Shown here one piece after another: positions 38,249-47,359 of a stretch of DNA of 56,768 nucleotides. Each line of letters starts with the position of its first letter. The stretch's first letter is position 1. This DNA comes from Actinomycetes bacterium (GTDB taxonomy: Bacteria > Actinomycetota > Actinomycetes > Nanopelagicales > Nanopelagicaceae), in the NCBI GenBank assembly GCA_023252155.1, contig JAHEXJ010000006.1, positions 1-56,768 of the forward strand, given 5' to 3'. The notes under the pieces are model-generated. The model was not told where the DNA came from. It made no database searches and saw nothing but the letters and a program-made list of their open reading frames with translations. Made by a program: the position numbers and the translations under genes.

Positions 38249-39289
38249 TTAAAACGATTCATCGAAAGAGATCGAACCCGTCACTCCGACCTGGTAGGCG
38301 GAAACTCGGCGTTCAAAAAAGTTAGAGAGTTCCTGAACGTCTTGGAGCTCCATAAAGGCAAATGGATTTTTCGTACCAAATATGGCTTCCAGTCCTAGTT
38401 GCATCATTCGCTGGTCAGCGACAAATTCGAGATAGCTGCGCATTTCCAATGTGGTCATCCCGGCAACCCCGCCGCCGAGTAGATCCTCAGCAAAGTGATA
38501 CTCGGCTTCGACGGCTTCAAGCATCATGGCTTTGATGTCTTCCGCCAATGCGGCGTCAAAGAGCGCAGGCTCCTCCTGTCGGACGGTGTCTATGACATCA
38601 AAGGCGAATGCCATGTGCATTGATTCGTCACGGAATACCCAGTTCGTACCGGAGGCTAGTCCGTTAAGGAGCCCCCGCGAACGCAGAAAGTAAACATAGG
38701 CGAAGGCGCCGTAGAAGAAGAGTCCTTCCACGCATGCAGCAAAACAGACGAGATTGAGCAAGAAGGTGCGTCGATCTGATGAGGATTGCAGTGGACCCAT
38801 CTTGTCCAAGGCGCCGATCCACTTGTAACAGAACTTGGCTTTGGCTCGGATGGACGGGATGTTCTCAACCGCTGCGAAAGCTTGATGCCTGGCATCTGGA
38901 TCGGGAAGATAAGTGTCCAGAAGAGTCAGGTAGAACTGGACGTGAACAGCCTCCTCGAATAATTGGCGGGACAGATAAAGGCGCGCCTCGGGCGCGTTGA
39001 TGTGCTCGTAGAGATTAAGGACCAAATTGTTAGCGACGATAGTGTCGCCAGTCGCGAAAAATGCAACCAATCGCTCTATCAGGTGCCGCTCTGCAGGACT
39101 GAGTTTTTCAAGATCGTTCAAGTCTGAGTGAAGGTCAACCTCCTCTACGGTCCACGTGTTCTTGATGGCATCACGGAACCTTTCGTAGAAATGCGGGTAC
39201 CGCATAGGCCGCAGGGTTAGGTCTAAACCTGGATCGAGTAGATTTCCACGGGAAGTTGAAGAAATTGTTACAAAGTTTTCGTTGGACAT
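38249..39289 (-). CDS. nrdB: Class Ia ribonucleotide reductase, beta subunit
   Basis: Radical-generating subunit of the oxygen-dependent reductase. Diiron ligands and the tyrosyl-radical site are visible: EEAVHVQFY (ExxHxxxY), CVEGLFFYG and RDESMHMAF. About 346 aa. ATG 39289 overlaps the nrdA stop (TAATG) with GTGAGG upstream; GTG 39298 is an alternative. Cotranscribed with nrdA behind the cobalamin riboswitch. Confidence 0.95.
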   Translation of the reverse strand: MSNENFVTISSTSRGNLLDPGLDLTLRPMRYPHFYERFRDAIKNTWTVEEVDLHSDLNDLEKLSPAERHLIERLVAFFATGDTIVANNLVLNLYEHINAPEARLYLSRQLFEEAVHVQFYLTLLDTYLPDPDARHQAFAAVENIPSIRAKAKFCYKWIGALDKMGPLQSSSDRRTFLLNLVCFAACVEGLFFYGAFAYVYFLRSRGLLNGLASGTNWVFRDESMHMAFAFDVIDTVRQEEPALFDAALAEDIKAMMLEAVEAEYHFAEDLLGGGVAGMTTLEMRSYLEFVADQRMMQLGLEAIFGTKNPFAFMELQDVQELSNFFERRVSAYQVGVTGSISFDESF

Positions 39290-41670
39290 TATTGGCACGC
39301 CTCACAATTTTCAGGATTTTCAAGGGAACAAGCAAGGGCCTCTGCGGCTTCGAGATCATTTGCGATTGCAGCAACCTGAGTAACGGTTGTCTGTCGTATA
39401 CGGGTGGCAGGCCTGGAACGGAGGTAATACGTTGACTTCAAACCCGACTTCCACGCATAGACGTACATTGAAGATAACTTTCCTATGTTTGGGTCGGCAA
39501 CGAAGAGGTTGAGAGACTGACTCTGATCTATAAATGGGGCCCGTGAAGCTGCCAGATCAATCAACGCCTTCTGAGGCAATTCCCATGCCGTTCGGAAAAG
39601 TTGTTGGATATCTTCAGGCAGATCAGCCAATCCTTGCACCGATCCTTCCGATCTCTTGATGGCATCTCTGACTTCGGGGGTCCATAAGCCGAGACTTTTA
39701 AGCTCCTTGACGAGGTAGCCATTTATTTGCAGGAATTCACCGCTGAGGGTCTCTCTTTTGAAGAAGTTGGATACTTGAGGTTCGATGCATTCGTAGCATC
39801 CGGCAATCGACGCGATTGTCGCTGTAGGAGCGATAGCGATAAGCAAAGAATTGCGCAGACCATTCTTGGCGATTCTTGCTCTCAGATCCTGCCAGCGCTC
39901 AGGATTTTTAATTTCTGCGTTCCATCCGTCAAAGTGCAGCCGGCCTTGAAAGACACGTGTTGAGGTGTAGGACGGGTGAGGGCCGTACTTTTCTGCCAAA
40001 GCGCATGACTCTGAAAGGGCGTTGTAGTAAATCTCTTCGGAAATTCTGGTAGAGAGTTCGCGCGCCTCGGGCGAATCGAAAGCCATTCGAAGTGAGAAGA
40101 AGACATCTTGTAAGCCCATAAGTCCCAGTCCGACAGGTCTCCACTTCGGGTTACTTTTTGCGGCCTCTCGACTCGGGTAGAAATTTATGTCGATTACTCG
40201 ATCTAGGAAACGCACAGCGGTTCTAACAGTGATGGCCAGATTCTCCCAGTCGATCTGACCATCGCGTACGTGCTTGGCCAAATTGATAGATCCCAGGTTG
40301 CACACGGCAGTCTCTTCGTCTTGGGTGACTTCAATAATTTCAGTACAGAGATTGGACAGGTGAACGACATTGGTTGGGTCAGCACTCTGATTGCAGTGAC
40401 GGTTGGAGGAATCTTTAAATGTCATCCACCCGTTTCCAGTTTCGGCAAGCGTGCGTAACATCCGCGCGTATAAATCTCGCGCTCCGATAGTGCGAGTCGC
40501 GAGCCCAGCTTGTTCCGCGGCCACGTACGCCTTATCAAAGTTGTCGCCCCATAGATCGGGAAACTCAGGGACGACGGAGGGGTCAAAGAGTGACCATTCG
40601 GCATCATCTTCAACTCGCCGCAAGAATAGATCGGGTATCCAGTGCGCGAGATTGAGATTATGAGTGCGTCTTGACTCATCTCCAGTGTTGTCTCGTAATT
40701 CTAGGAACTCCTCGATATCCGCGTGCCACGTTTCTAAGTAAATGCAGGCTGCGCCTTTGCGTCGGCCACCTTGATTCACTGCCGAAACCGAAGAGTCGAG
40801 TGTCTTAAGCCACGGGACGATTCCGTTTGAGTGGCCATTGGTGCCTCGTATCAGAGAACCGCGGGAGCGAACTCGCGACCACGAGATGCCGATACCGCCG
40901 GCGAATTTGGAGAGTTGGGCTACTTGCGAATAGCGCGAATAAATCGATTCGAGAGTGTCTTCAGGACTGTCGATCAAGTAGCACGAGGACATTTGCGAAT
41001 GCTTGGTTCCGGAATTGAAAAGCGTCGGCGAGCTCGGTAGGTACCTTAGGTCGCTCATCATGCGATAGAGCTCTATTGCTTCTGTCGGATTTGTCGAGAG
41101 ACCGCATGCCACGCGCATCATGAAATGCTGTGGCGTTTCGGTAACGCGTCGCGTTTGCGGATGGCGGAGTAGGTATCGATCATAAATCGTGCGCATACCG
41201 AAATACTCGAATTTGAAATCGCCATCGACCTCAATTGCGTCGTCAAGTTTTCGATGGTGCTGTTCCACAAATTCGGCAGTTGTGTCTGAAATTTGTCCGA
41301 GTAGATGACCAAGGGCGACGGATTGCGAGAACGAATGAATGCTCTGGTTGCGCACCTCTTTGCTAATCAGATTAGAAAGTAGTCTCGCGGCTAGAAGCGA
41401 GTAACTCGGTTCCTCGCCAATTAATTCGGATGCTGTTCGGATAGATAATTTATCGAGCTCTTCGGTTGTGGCTCCGTCGTACAAGCCGCTTATGGTCTTT
41501 GTTGCGATGCGCAATGGATCAACGTTAGGCAATTCGGTAGAGCAGCGTTCAACCGCTCGAACGATCTTATTAACGTCAACGGATTCTGTTGTGCCATTTC
41601 GTTTAGTTACTCTCATGCTTACCCGCGCAGATGGCGGTGATGAAATGGGCATTGCCTCTGTAATTGTCAC
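39289..41670 (-). CDS. nrdA: Class Ia ribonucleotide reductase, alpha subunit
   Basis: Catalytic subunit reducing NDPs to dNDPs. An N-terminal ATP-cone (VTKRNGTTESVDVNKIVRAVERC, about residues 20-110) gives allosteric control. Catalytic blocks such as FNSGTKHSQMSSCYL, NLCTEI and TATIASIAGCYECIEP follow, and the redox CxxC pair (ENCEAC) is at the C-terminus. The frame is open to 41790, but GTG 41670 has GAGGAG 6 nt upstream and gives a normal 793 aa protein. The start sits in a long inverted repeat. Confidence 0.95.
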   Translation of the reverse strand: MTITEAMPISSPPSARVSMRVTKRNGTTESVDVNKIVRAVERCSTELPNVDPLRIATKTISGLYDGATTEELDKLSIRTASELIGEEPSYSLLAARLLSNLISKEVRNQSIHSFSQSVALGHLLGQISDTTAEFVEQHHRKLDDAIEVDGDFKFEYFGMRTIYDRYLLRHPQTRRVTETPQHFMMRVACGLSTNPTEAIELYRMMSDLRYLPSSPTLFNSGTKHSQMSSCYLIDSPEDTLESIYSRYSQVAQLSKFAGGIGISWSRVRSRGSLIRGTNGHSNGIVPWLKTLDSSVSAVNQGGRRKGAACIYLETWHADIEEFLELRDNTGDESRRTHNLNLAHWIPDLFLRRVEDDAEWSLFDPSVVPEFPDLWGDNFDKAYVAAEQAGLATRTIGARDLYARMLRTLAETGNGWMTFKDSSNRHCNQSADPTNVVHLSNLCTEIIEVTQDEETAVCNLGSINLAKHVRDGQIDWENLAITVRTAVRFLDRVIDINFYPSREAAKSNPKWRPVGLGLMGLQDVFFSLRMAFDSPEARELSTRISEEIYYNALSESCALAEKYGPHPSYTSTRVFQGRLHFDGWNAEIKNPERWQDLRARIAKNGLRNSLLIAIAPTATIASIAGCYECIEPQVSNFFKRETLSGEFLQINGYLVKELKSLGLWTPEVRDAIKRSEGSVQGLADLPEDIQQLFRTAWELPQKALIDLAASRAPFIDQSQSLNLFVADPNIGKLSSMYVYAWKSGLKSTYYLRSRPATRIRQTTVTQVAAIANDLEAAEALACSLENPENCEACQ

Positions 41671-41709
41671 TGGTCTCTCCTCGGGAGCCTGGTCGGTATA
41701 CCAGTGACA
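41665..41709 (-). promoter_or_regulatory. Ribosome-binding-site-sequestering hairpin of nrdA (expression platform)
   Basis: On the minus strand TGTCACTGGT (41709-41700) and ACCAGTGACA (41674-41665) are perfect 10-bp complements. The loop holds the GAGGAG ribosome-binding site and the 3' arm contains the GTG start codon. CTCC-CGA-GGAG inside the loop can also pair. It lies about 95 nt downstream of the aptamer. Confidence 0.8.
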
Positions 41710-41804
41710 TATGAAAGATGCTCGAAAACGATGTAGACCACACATAGGCGCCCGCATCGTCCGCGTGCGCCCCCTCGAGGCCACAGACACACCGAATAAG
41801 TGAT

Positions 41805-41999
41805 TCGGTCAGCGGGCAGGTCTTCGGACTTTGGGCACTCTCTCGGCTGAAACCAAGAAATTCCTACTAGCCGTCGCTTCCCGAGTGAATGGCTCAGTGC
41901 TGATGACGGCGGTCGCTCCCAATTACCGCTGCGGGGCAGTCCTAGATTTTCACTAGGTTCCCTCTTACGACGACGCCACCAAGAGTGGAATCGAACCAA
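41805..41999 (-). promoter_or_regulatory. Cobalamin (adenosylcobalamin) riboswitch
   Basis: On the minus strand the B12-aptamer landmarks occur in order: GGGAACCTAGTGAAAATC, GACTGCCCCGCAGCGGTAA, GGGAGCGACCGCCG, AGCACTGAGCC, GGGAAGCGACGG, and the 3' block AAGTCCGAAGACCTGCC. The ends UUGGUU (41999-41994) and GACCGA (41810-41805) pair as P1 with G-U wobble. It precedes nrdA, as known for Streptomyces nrdABS. Confidence 0.93.
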
Positions 42000-42040
42000 C
42001 TGTGAGGGTGAGACTAATCTGTCCTGATCGGACTGTTTGG

Positions 42041-42069
42041 GATTTACGAAAGAATCAGCGTGTCGTCAA
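42041..42069 (-). promoter_or_regulatory. Promoter of the nrdAB riboswitch transcript
   Basis: On the minus strand -35 TTGACG (42069-42064), 17-nt spacer, -10 TAAATC (42046-42041), starting transcription about 35 nt before the aptamer. It lies just beyond the stop of the upstream trkA-like gene. Confidence 0.65.
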
Positions 42070-42079
42070 TGCAAATGAA

Positions 42080-42742
42080 CTAAGCCGTCTGAATGAAACA
42101 TGCCTTCAGCTGCTCTTCAGCAGTAGCCGATGCCACGAATAGAAGCTCGTCTCCTGGGCTAAATACGTCGTGAGCTTTTGCTGAAATAACACGCCCGTCT
42201 CGAACAATTGCGGCAAGAGTCGAGTTTTCTGGAAGCGGAACTTCTTCAACTGTCTTGCCAATGCACGTGGAATCATCCGGCAAAGTGAGTTCGACCAGAT
42301 TCGCCTGACCTCGCTTGAACGAAAAGAGTCTGACGACATCTCCCACGCTCACGGCTTCTTCAACCAGTGCTGAAATAATTCGTGGTGTTGATACGGCAAC
42401 GTCTACACCCCAGGAAGCATCGAAGAGCCATTCATTCTTTGGATGATTAACGCGAGCCACGACGCGTGGAACACCGTATTCGGTCTTTCCAAGAAGAGAC
42501 GCCACGAGGTTGACCTTGTCATCTCCCGTTGCCGCGATGAGGACCTGACACGTGTTCAATTTGGCGTTATCCAATGACGTGACCTCGCATGCGTCAGCGA
42601 GTAACCATTCAGCGTCTGGGACACTTTCTAATTTCAATGCCTTGGGATCACGGTCAATGAGCAATACCTGGTGGCCGTTATCCAATAATTCTCGGGCGAT
42701 GGCGCGGCCGACATTACCGGCGCCAGCAATAGCAACTCTCAT
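42080..42742 (-). CDS. TrkA-type NAD-binding potassium-uptake regulator (second copy)
   Basis: 220 aa protein with an N-terminal RCK/TrkA-N Rossmann domain (VAIAGAGNVGRAIARELL, acidic LLIDRD) and a C-terminal TrkA-C domain (VVRLFSFKRGQANLVELTLP). Such proteins gate potassium channels or transporters through NAD(H)/nucleotide binding. Start overlaps the stop of the first copy by 4 bases. Confidence 0.9.
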   Translation of the reverse strand: MRVAIAGAGNVGRAIARELLDNGHQVLLIDRDPKALKLESVPDAEWLLADACEVTSLDNAKLNTCQVLIAATGDDKVNLVASLLGKTEYGVPRVVARVNHPKNEWLFDASWGVDVAVSTPRIISALVEEAVSVGDVVRLFSFKRGQANLVELTLPDDSTCIGKTVEEVPLPENSTLAAIVRDGRVISAKAHDVFSPGDELLFVASATAEEQLKACFIQTA

Positions 42743-43404
42743 GAAGCATCCTCAGGTGAATGTGCCAACGCATTCTCGACGATCGTAATATCTTGTTCAC
42801 GGACCATTACATGTACCAAATCGCCGTCCTGTAAAACGGTGTGCGCATCTGGGATAAGTCCTTCGCCAAGTCGCGTAATGAATGCAACTCTGGCCGGAGT
42901 TACATTCTCAATTCGGGTAACGGGGCTTCCATACCAAGATGTATCAATGTGCATTTCGCAAAGTTGAATCGCACCACTAGCGTCTCGCCATTCAGAGCGC
43001 GATCCTTCAGGAAGTAGGCGACGCAGGATCTGATCTGAAGTCCAGAGAACGGTTGCTACCGTTGGGATCCCTAAGCGCTGATAAATCTCAGCTCGACCTG
43101 GATCGTAAATTCGCGCAACCACATTCTTAACGCCATAAGTTTCGCGGGCAACGCGGGCGGCCAAAATATTGGAGTTGTCACCATTACTTACTGCCGCGAA
43201 CGCTTCTGCTTTTTCGATTCCGGCCTCAATCAGTGTGTCTCGATCAAAGCCGACTCCTGCGACCGTGTGGCCGTTGAAGTTTGCCCCTAGACGGCGAAAT
43301 GCCTCGCGGGATTGATCGATGATGGCTACTGAGTGGCCGGCCGCCTCAAGTTCATTCGCGAGCGAAGAACCGACGCGCCCGCATCCCATGATTACGACGT
43401 GCAC
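42739..43404 (-). CDS. TrkA-type NAD-binding potassium-uptake regulator (first copy)
   Basis: 221 aa paralogue of the next gene, with VVIMGCGRVGSSLANELEAAGH and the acidic IIDQS of an NAD-binding fold, then TrkA-C. The pair resembles mycobacterial CeoB/CeoC. Actinobacterial neighbourhoods normally include an amino acid/potassium permease beside these genes; none is present here. GTG start 43404 is divergent from the methyltransferase gene. Confidence 0.9.
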   Translation of the reverse strand: MHVVIMGCGRVGSSLANELEAAGHSVAIIDQSREAFRRLGANFNGHTVAGVGFDRDTLIEAGIEKAEAFAAVSNGDNSNILAARVARETYGVKNVVARIYDPGRAEIYQRLGIPTVATVLWTSDQILRRLLPEGSRSEWRDASGAIQLCEMHIDTSWYGSPVTRIENVTPARVAFITRLGEGLIPDAHTVLQDGDLVHVMVREQDITIVENALAHSPEDAS

Positions 43405-43410
43405 GGGGAA

Positions 43411-43416
43411 AACCTA
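43411..43416 (-). promoter_or_regulatory. Putative leaderless -10 hexamer of the trkA-like pair
   Basis: On the minus strand TAGGTT ends 6 nt before the GTG at 43404; no Shine-Dalgarno sequence. Confidence 0.45.
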
Positions 43417-43445
43417 CACCCCAGATACGCATAGGCTTACTACTT

Positions 43446-44654
43446 ATGGAGGGACAAAACGCTAAATCCTTTGAAGTCGGGCAACGTCTCTCGGTTTCCA
43501 TTGAAAAAGTGGCCCACGGAGGCCATTTTATTGCTCGACTGGATGGCCAGGTCATATTTGTTCGGCACGGCATTCCCGGAGAACTTGTCGAAATTGAAAT
43601 TACGGGCGCTGCCTCTGGTTTCTATCGTGCCGATGTTGTAAGAGTGATGGAGCCATCCGCGGATCGAGTAGTACCGCCCTGTAAGTACTCGCACCCTGGA
43701 GGTTGCGGAGGTTGCGATTTCCAGCACATTAGCGAAGAGCGTCAACGTGCATTAAAGGCCGATGTAATAGTTGAGCAATTCGCGCGAATTGCGAGACGAG
43801 AGGTGGCAGTCAGCGTTCAAGGAGTTGGCGAGTCACTTTATTGGAGAACGAGGATTTCAAGTGCAACAGATGACCAAGGGCGAATAGGTTTTTATGCTTC
43901 TCGAAGCCACAACGTCGTTCCGGTGGAGGATTGCCTAATTGCGTGTAAGGGTGTCAATTACCCAGAGTTGGCAAAAAGACGTTGGCCATCTAAATCGCGC
44001 GTTGAGATTTCTGTGAACTCCGGAGGCGAAAGATCAATCGCAATCGCTCCGGCAATTCGGGGTAGCAAGACGCGGATGAGCCAGGGCCCAGCGGCACTCA
44101 AAGAGAATATTTTCGGAATTGAATTGCACGTTGGACACATGAGTTTTTGGCAAAGCCATGAATTGGCTCCAGAAATACTTTCAGAACAGGTGAGAGAAAA
44201 CGTGAAGCCAGGGGATTTCGTTCTTGATCTCTACGGTGGAGTTGGCCTATTCACGGCAGCAATCCTCGATCTTGTCGGTGAGAATGGGCAGGTAGATCTC
44301 ATCGAATCTAGCCCATCGGCAATTGCGGATGCCAGGCGAAACTTCGCTGACATGCCAAATGTGGTCGTACATGCCGGTGACGTCAACCACGGGCTGAATA
44401 AGATCTCACGAGCAGATCTGGTCGTGCTTGATCCGCCACGCGAAGGTGCCGGCAAGGACGTTCTGGCAAAGCTCGACGGACTCCATCCACGCTCCATCGT
44501 TTACGTGGCTTGCGACCCCGCTGCGCTGGCACGGGATTGCCGCTATCTTGAAGATATGGGTTGGCAGATGCGAAGCCTTCGGGCATTTGATCTCTTTCCT
44601 ATGACTCACCACGTTGAGTGTGTCGCGGTCTTTGAGCCTTCCCAAAACAGATGA
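43446..44654 (+). CDS. RNA m5U methyltransferase (TrmA/RlmD/RlmC family)
   Basis: 402 aa SAM-dependent uracil-C5 methyltransferase. An N-terminal TRAM domain (about residues 8-65) is followed by the iron-sulfur cysteines (CKYSHPGGCGGCDF, about 78-92, and a later Cys in CLIACKG), the SAM motif DLYGGVGLF (about 262) and the catalytic-cysteine motif YVACDPAAL (about 358). The target could be 23S rRNA or tRNA. ATG 43446 has a TAGGCT -10-like hexamer 8 nt upstream. Confidence 0.9.
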   Translation: MEGQNAKSFEVGQRLSVSIEKVAHGGHFIARLDGQVIFVRHGIPGELVEIEITGAASGFYRADVVRVMEPSADRVVPPCKYSHPGGCGGCDFQHISEERQRALKADVIVEQFARIARREVAVSVQGVGESLYWRTRISSATDDQGRIGFYASRSHNVVPVEDCLIACKGVNYPELAKRRWPSKSRVEISVNSGGERSIAIAPAIRGSKTRMSQGPAALKENIFGIELHVGHMSFWQSHELAPEILSEQVRENVKPGDFVLDLYGGVGLFTAAILDLVGENGQVDLIESSPSAIADARRNFADMPNVVVHAGDVNHGLNKISRADLVVLDPPREGAGKDVLAKLDGLHPRSIVYVACDPAALARDCRYLEDMGWQMRSLRAFDLFPMTHHVECVAVFEPSQNR

Positions 44655-44660
44655 AATGAG

Positions 44661-44680
44661 GTATCTTGATATCAAGATAC
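44661..44680. promoter_or_regulatory. 20-bp perfect palindrome upstream of aconitase
   Basis: GTATCTTGATATCAAGATAC is its own reverse complement. It lies 16 nt before the acn ATG, between the methyltransferase stop and the ribosome-binding site, and is probably a dimeric regulator's operator overlapping the acn promoter. The regulator is not identifiable here. Confidence 0.8.
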
Positions 44681-44696
44681 TTTTAGCGAGGTGGAT

Positions 44697-47351
44697 ATGA
44701 GCGTTAATTCCTTCAATTCAAAGAGTCAGATAAGCCTTTCGGGCAAGGACTACGAATACTTCAACATCTCGCAGATCGAGGGTGCCAAGGATCTGCCCTT
44801 TAGTTTGAAAATCCTTCTAGAAAATCTCCTTCGAACGGAGGATGGCGCCAATATCACCGCCGCTCAGATTAAGGCGCTGGCAACGTGGGATCCGTCATCA
44901 CAACCAGATACAGAAATCCAATTCACTCCTGCACGAGTTGTCATGCAGGACTTCACCGGAGTTCCTTGCATTGTGGACCTTGCAACGATGCGCGAAGCAA
45001 TTGTCGAACTCGGAGGCGATCCCGCCAAAGTCAACCCATTGGCTCCTGCCGAATTGGTAATTGATCACTCAGTTATTGCAGATGTTTTTGGCACCAAGGA
45101 CTCTTTTGAGCAGAACACAGACATCGAGTACGAGCGCAACATGGAGCGTTACCGATTTCTCCGCTGGGGCCAGGGAGCCTTTGATGAATTCAAAGTTGTG
45201 CCGCCGGGAACAGGAATTGTCCACCAGGTAAATATCGAATTTCTGGCCCGCGTTGTCATGACACGAGTCGTTAATGGCGTGCTCCAGGCCTATCCAGACA
45301 CAGTTGTCGGAACCGATTCACACACCACAATGGTCAATGGACTTGGCGTTCTCGGATGGGGAGTCGGCGGCATTGAGGCCGAAGCTGCCTTGCTTGGCCA
45401 ACCAGTCTCGATGCTTATTCCACGAGTCGTCGGTTTCAAATTAAATGGGCAACTGCCGCTCGGCACTACAGCGACCGACCTGGCTTTGACGATCACAGAA
45501 ATGTTGCGCAAGCACGGTGTTGTCGGAAAGTTCGTCGAATTTTACGGACCCGGTGTTGTATCTGTACCGATGGCCAACCGTGCCACGATCGGAAACATGA
45601 GCCCCGAATACGGTTCGACATGTGCGATCTTCCCGATTGATGACGAGACGCTTCGATACTTGAAACTCACTGGCCGCACCGAAGAACAAATCGCGCTCGT
45701 CGAAGCCTATGCAAAGAAGCAGGGACTATGGCACGACCCATCGCTTTCACCTCGATTCTCAGAGCACATTGAGCTCGACCTTTCGACAGTTGTTTCCTCG
45801 ATTGCCGGCCCCAAGCGCCCACAGGATCGCATTTCGCTGACGAATTCAAAGCAGGCACTTGAAAAGATCCTGCCAACCTACCTATCTGACAAATCGAGCA
45901 AGTCGCCAATAAACATCCATGTTAATCAGACACCAACGACAATCAAGAACGGCGACGTCGTTATTGCATCGATCACCTCGTGCACGAATACGTCAAACCC
46001 ATCGGTGATGATTGGTGCGGCATTGCTGGCGAAAAAGGCTGTCGAGAAAGGTCTTAAATCCAAGCCCTGGGTCAAGACCACCTTGGCACCCGGATCAAAG
46101 GTTGTAACTGATTATTACGATCGCGCTGGACTCACTCCCTACATGGAGAAACTTGGTTTCAACCTCGTTGGATACGGATGCGTCACTTGTATCGGTAATT
46201 CAGGGCCTCTGCCAGTCGAGGTGAGCAAGGCAGTGAACGAGCATGATCTTGCCGTAACCGCAGTTCTATCCGGTAACAGAAACTTTGAGGGACGCATCAG
46301 CCCTGATGTAAAGATGAACTATTTGGCATCTCCACCATTGGTCGTTGCCTACGCGATCGCTGGAACTATGGATCACGATTTCGAAAAGGATTCATTGGGC
46401 AAAGATCTTGAAGGCAAAGACGTCTATCTCAAAGACATCTGGCCAAGTGCAGAAGAGATCGCATCTGTCATCAGCTCTTCAATAACATCGACGATGTTTA
46501 CGAAAGATTACGCCAGTGTCTTTGACGGCGACCATCGCTGGAAGTCGCTCTCGACTCCGACTGGAAATACATTCGAATGGGATCTGAAGTCAACCTACGT
46601 TCGCAAGCCTCCGTACTTCGACGGTATGCCTGCTCAACCGAAACCGGTTACCGATATCAATGGCGCGCGCGTGCTTGCGATTCTTGGCGACTCGGTTACA
46701 ACGGATCACATTTCGCCAGCGGGAAATATCCGTTTGGATTCACCAGCAGGCAAATATCTGACTGAACACGGAGTCGAGCGAAAGGATTTCAACTCTTACG
46801 GCTCACGTCGTGGAAATCACGAAGTGATGATTCGTGGAACTTTCGCAAATATCCGCCTGAAGAATTTGCTGCTCGATGGAGTTGAAGGCGGCTTCACGCG
46901 CAACTTCCTCGATGGCGGCGAGCAATCAACTATTTACGATGCCTCGATCGCTTACCAGAATGCTGGAGTGCCGTTGGTAATTCTTGCTGGTAAAGAATAC
47001 GGTTCGGGTTCTTCACGAGACTGGGCGGCAAAGGGCACCGCGTTGCTTGGAGTTCGTGCAGTAATTGCTGAGTCGTTCGAGCGCATTCACCGCTCCAACC
47101 TCATCGGCATGGGAGTTCTCCCGCTGCAATTCAACGAGGGAGACACTGCGGCATCTCTAGGCATTACCGGAGCTGAGACATTCGCCATATCGGGGATTAC
47201 GGCGCTCAATACGGGAGCCACGCCTGCGCAAGTTAGCGTCATTGCCGATGGTAAGACTTTCATGGCAAAGGTTCGTATCGATACGCCTGGTGAAGCGGAT
47301 TACTACAGGCACGGTGGCATTATGCAATACGTGCTGCGCTCCCTCATCTAA
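44697..47351 (+). CDS. acn: Aconitate hydratase
   Basis: Aconitase A/IRP1 type, converting citrate to isocitrate in the TCA cycle with a 4Fe-4S cluster. Cluster cysteines are in SCTNTSNP (about residue 430) and [12 protein letters not shown] (about 500). The swivel domain has [13 protein letters not shown] and [15 protein letters not shown] 44697 follows GCGAGG; GTG 44691 is an alternative. 884 aa. Confidence 0.97.
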   Translation: MSVNSFNSKSQISLSGKDYEYFNISQIEGAKDLPFSLKILLENLLRTEDGANITAAQIKALATWDPSSQPDTEIQFTPARVVMQDFTGVPCIVDLATMREAIVELGGDPAKVNPLAPAELVIDHSVIADVFGTKDSFEQNTDIEYERNMERYRFLRWGQGAFDEFKVVPPGTGIVHQVNIEFLARVVMTRVVNGVLQAYPDTVVGTDSHTTMVNGLGVLGWGVGGIEAEAALLGQPVSMLIPRVVGFKLNGQLPLGTTATDLALTITEMLRKHGVVGKFVEFYGPGVVSVPMANRATIGNMSPEYGSTCAIFPIDDETLRYLKLTGRTEEQIALVEAYAKKQGLWHDPSLSPRFSEHIELDLSTVVSSIAGPKRPQDRISLTNSKQALEKILPTYLSDKSSKSPINIHVNQTPTTIKNGDVVIASITSCTNTSNPSVMIGAALLAKKAVEKGLKSKPWVKTTLAPGSKVVTDYYDRAGLTPYMEKLGFNLVGYGCVTCIGNSGPLPVEVSKAVNEHDLAVTAVLSGNRNFEGRISPDVKMNYLASPPLVVAYAIAGTMDHDFEKDSLGKDLEGKDVYLKDIWPSAEEIASVISSSITSTMFTKDYASVFDGDHRWKSLSTPTGNTFEWDLKSTYVRKPPYFDGMPAQPKPVTDINGARVLAILGDSVTTDHISPAGNIRLDSPAGKYLTEHGVERKDFNSYGSRRGNHEVMIRGTFANIRLKNLLLDGVEGGFTRNFLDGGEQSTIYDASIAYQNAGVPLVILAGKEYGSGSSRDWAAKGTALLGVRAVIAESFERIHRSNLIGMGVLPLQFNEGDTAASLGITGAETFAISGITALNTGATPAQVSVIADGKTFMAKVRIDTPGEADYYRHGGIMQYVLRSLI

Positions 47352-47353
47352 CC

Positions 47354-47359
47354 TAGAAT
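47354..47359 (+). promoter_or_regulatory. Putative -10 hexamer of dxs
   Basis: TAGAAT directly abuts the first GTG (47360) of dxs and lies 6 nt before the second in-frame GTG (47366). The spacing matches other leaderless genes here if translation begins at 47366. Confidence 0.4.

Noticed and set aside
41671-41790. 40-residue N-terminal extension of nrdA up to 41790
   Set aside because: It does not resemble the ATP-cone N-terminus and runs into the leader between riboswitch and ribosome-binding site; GTG 41670 has a proper ribosome-binding site.
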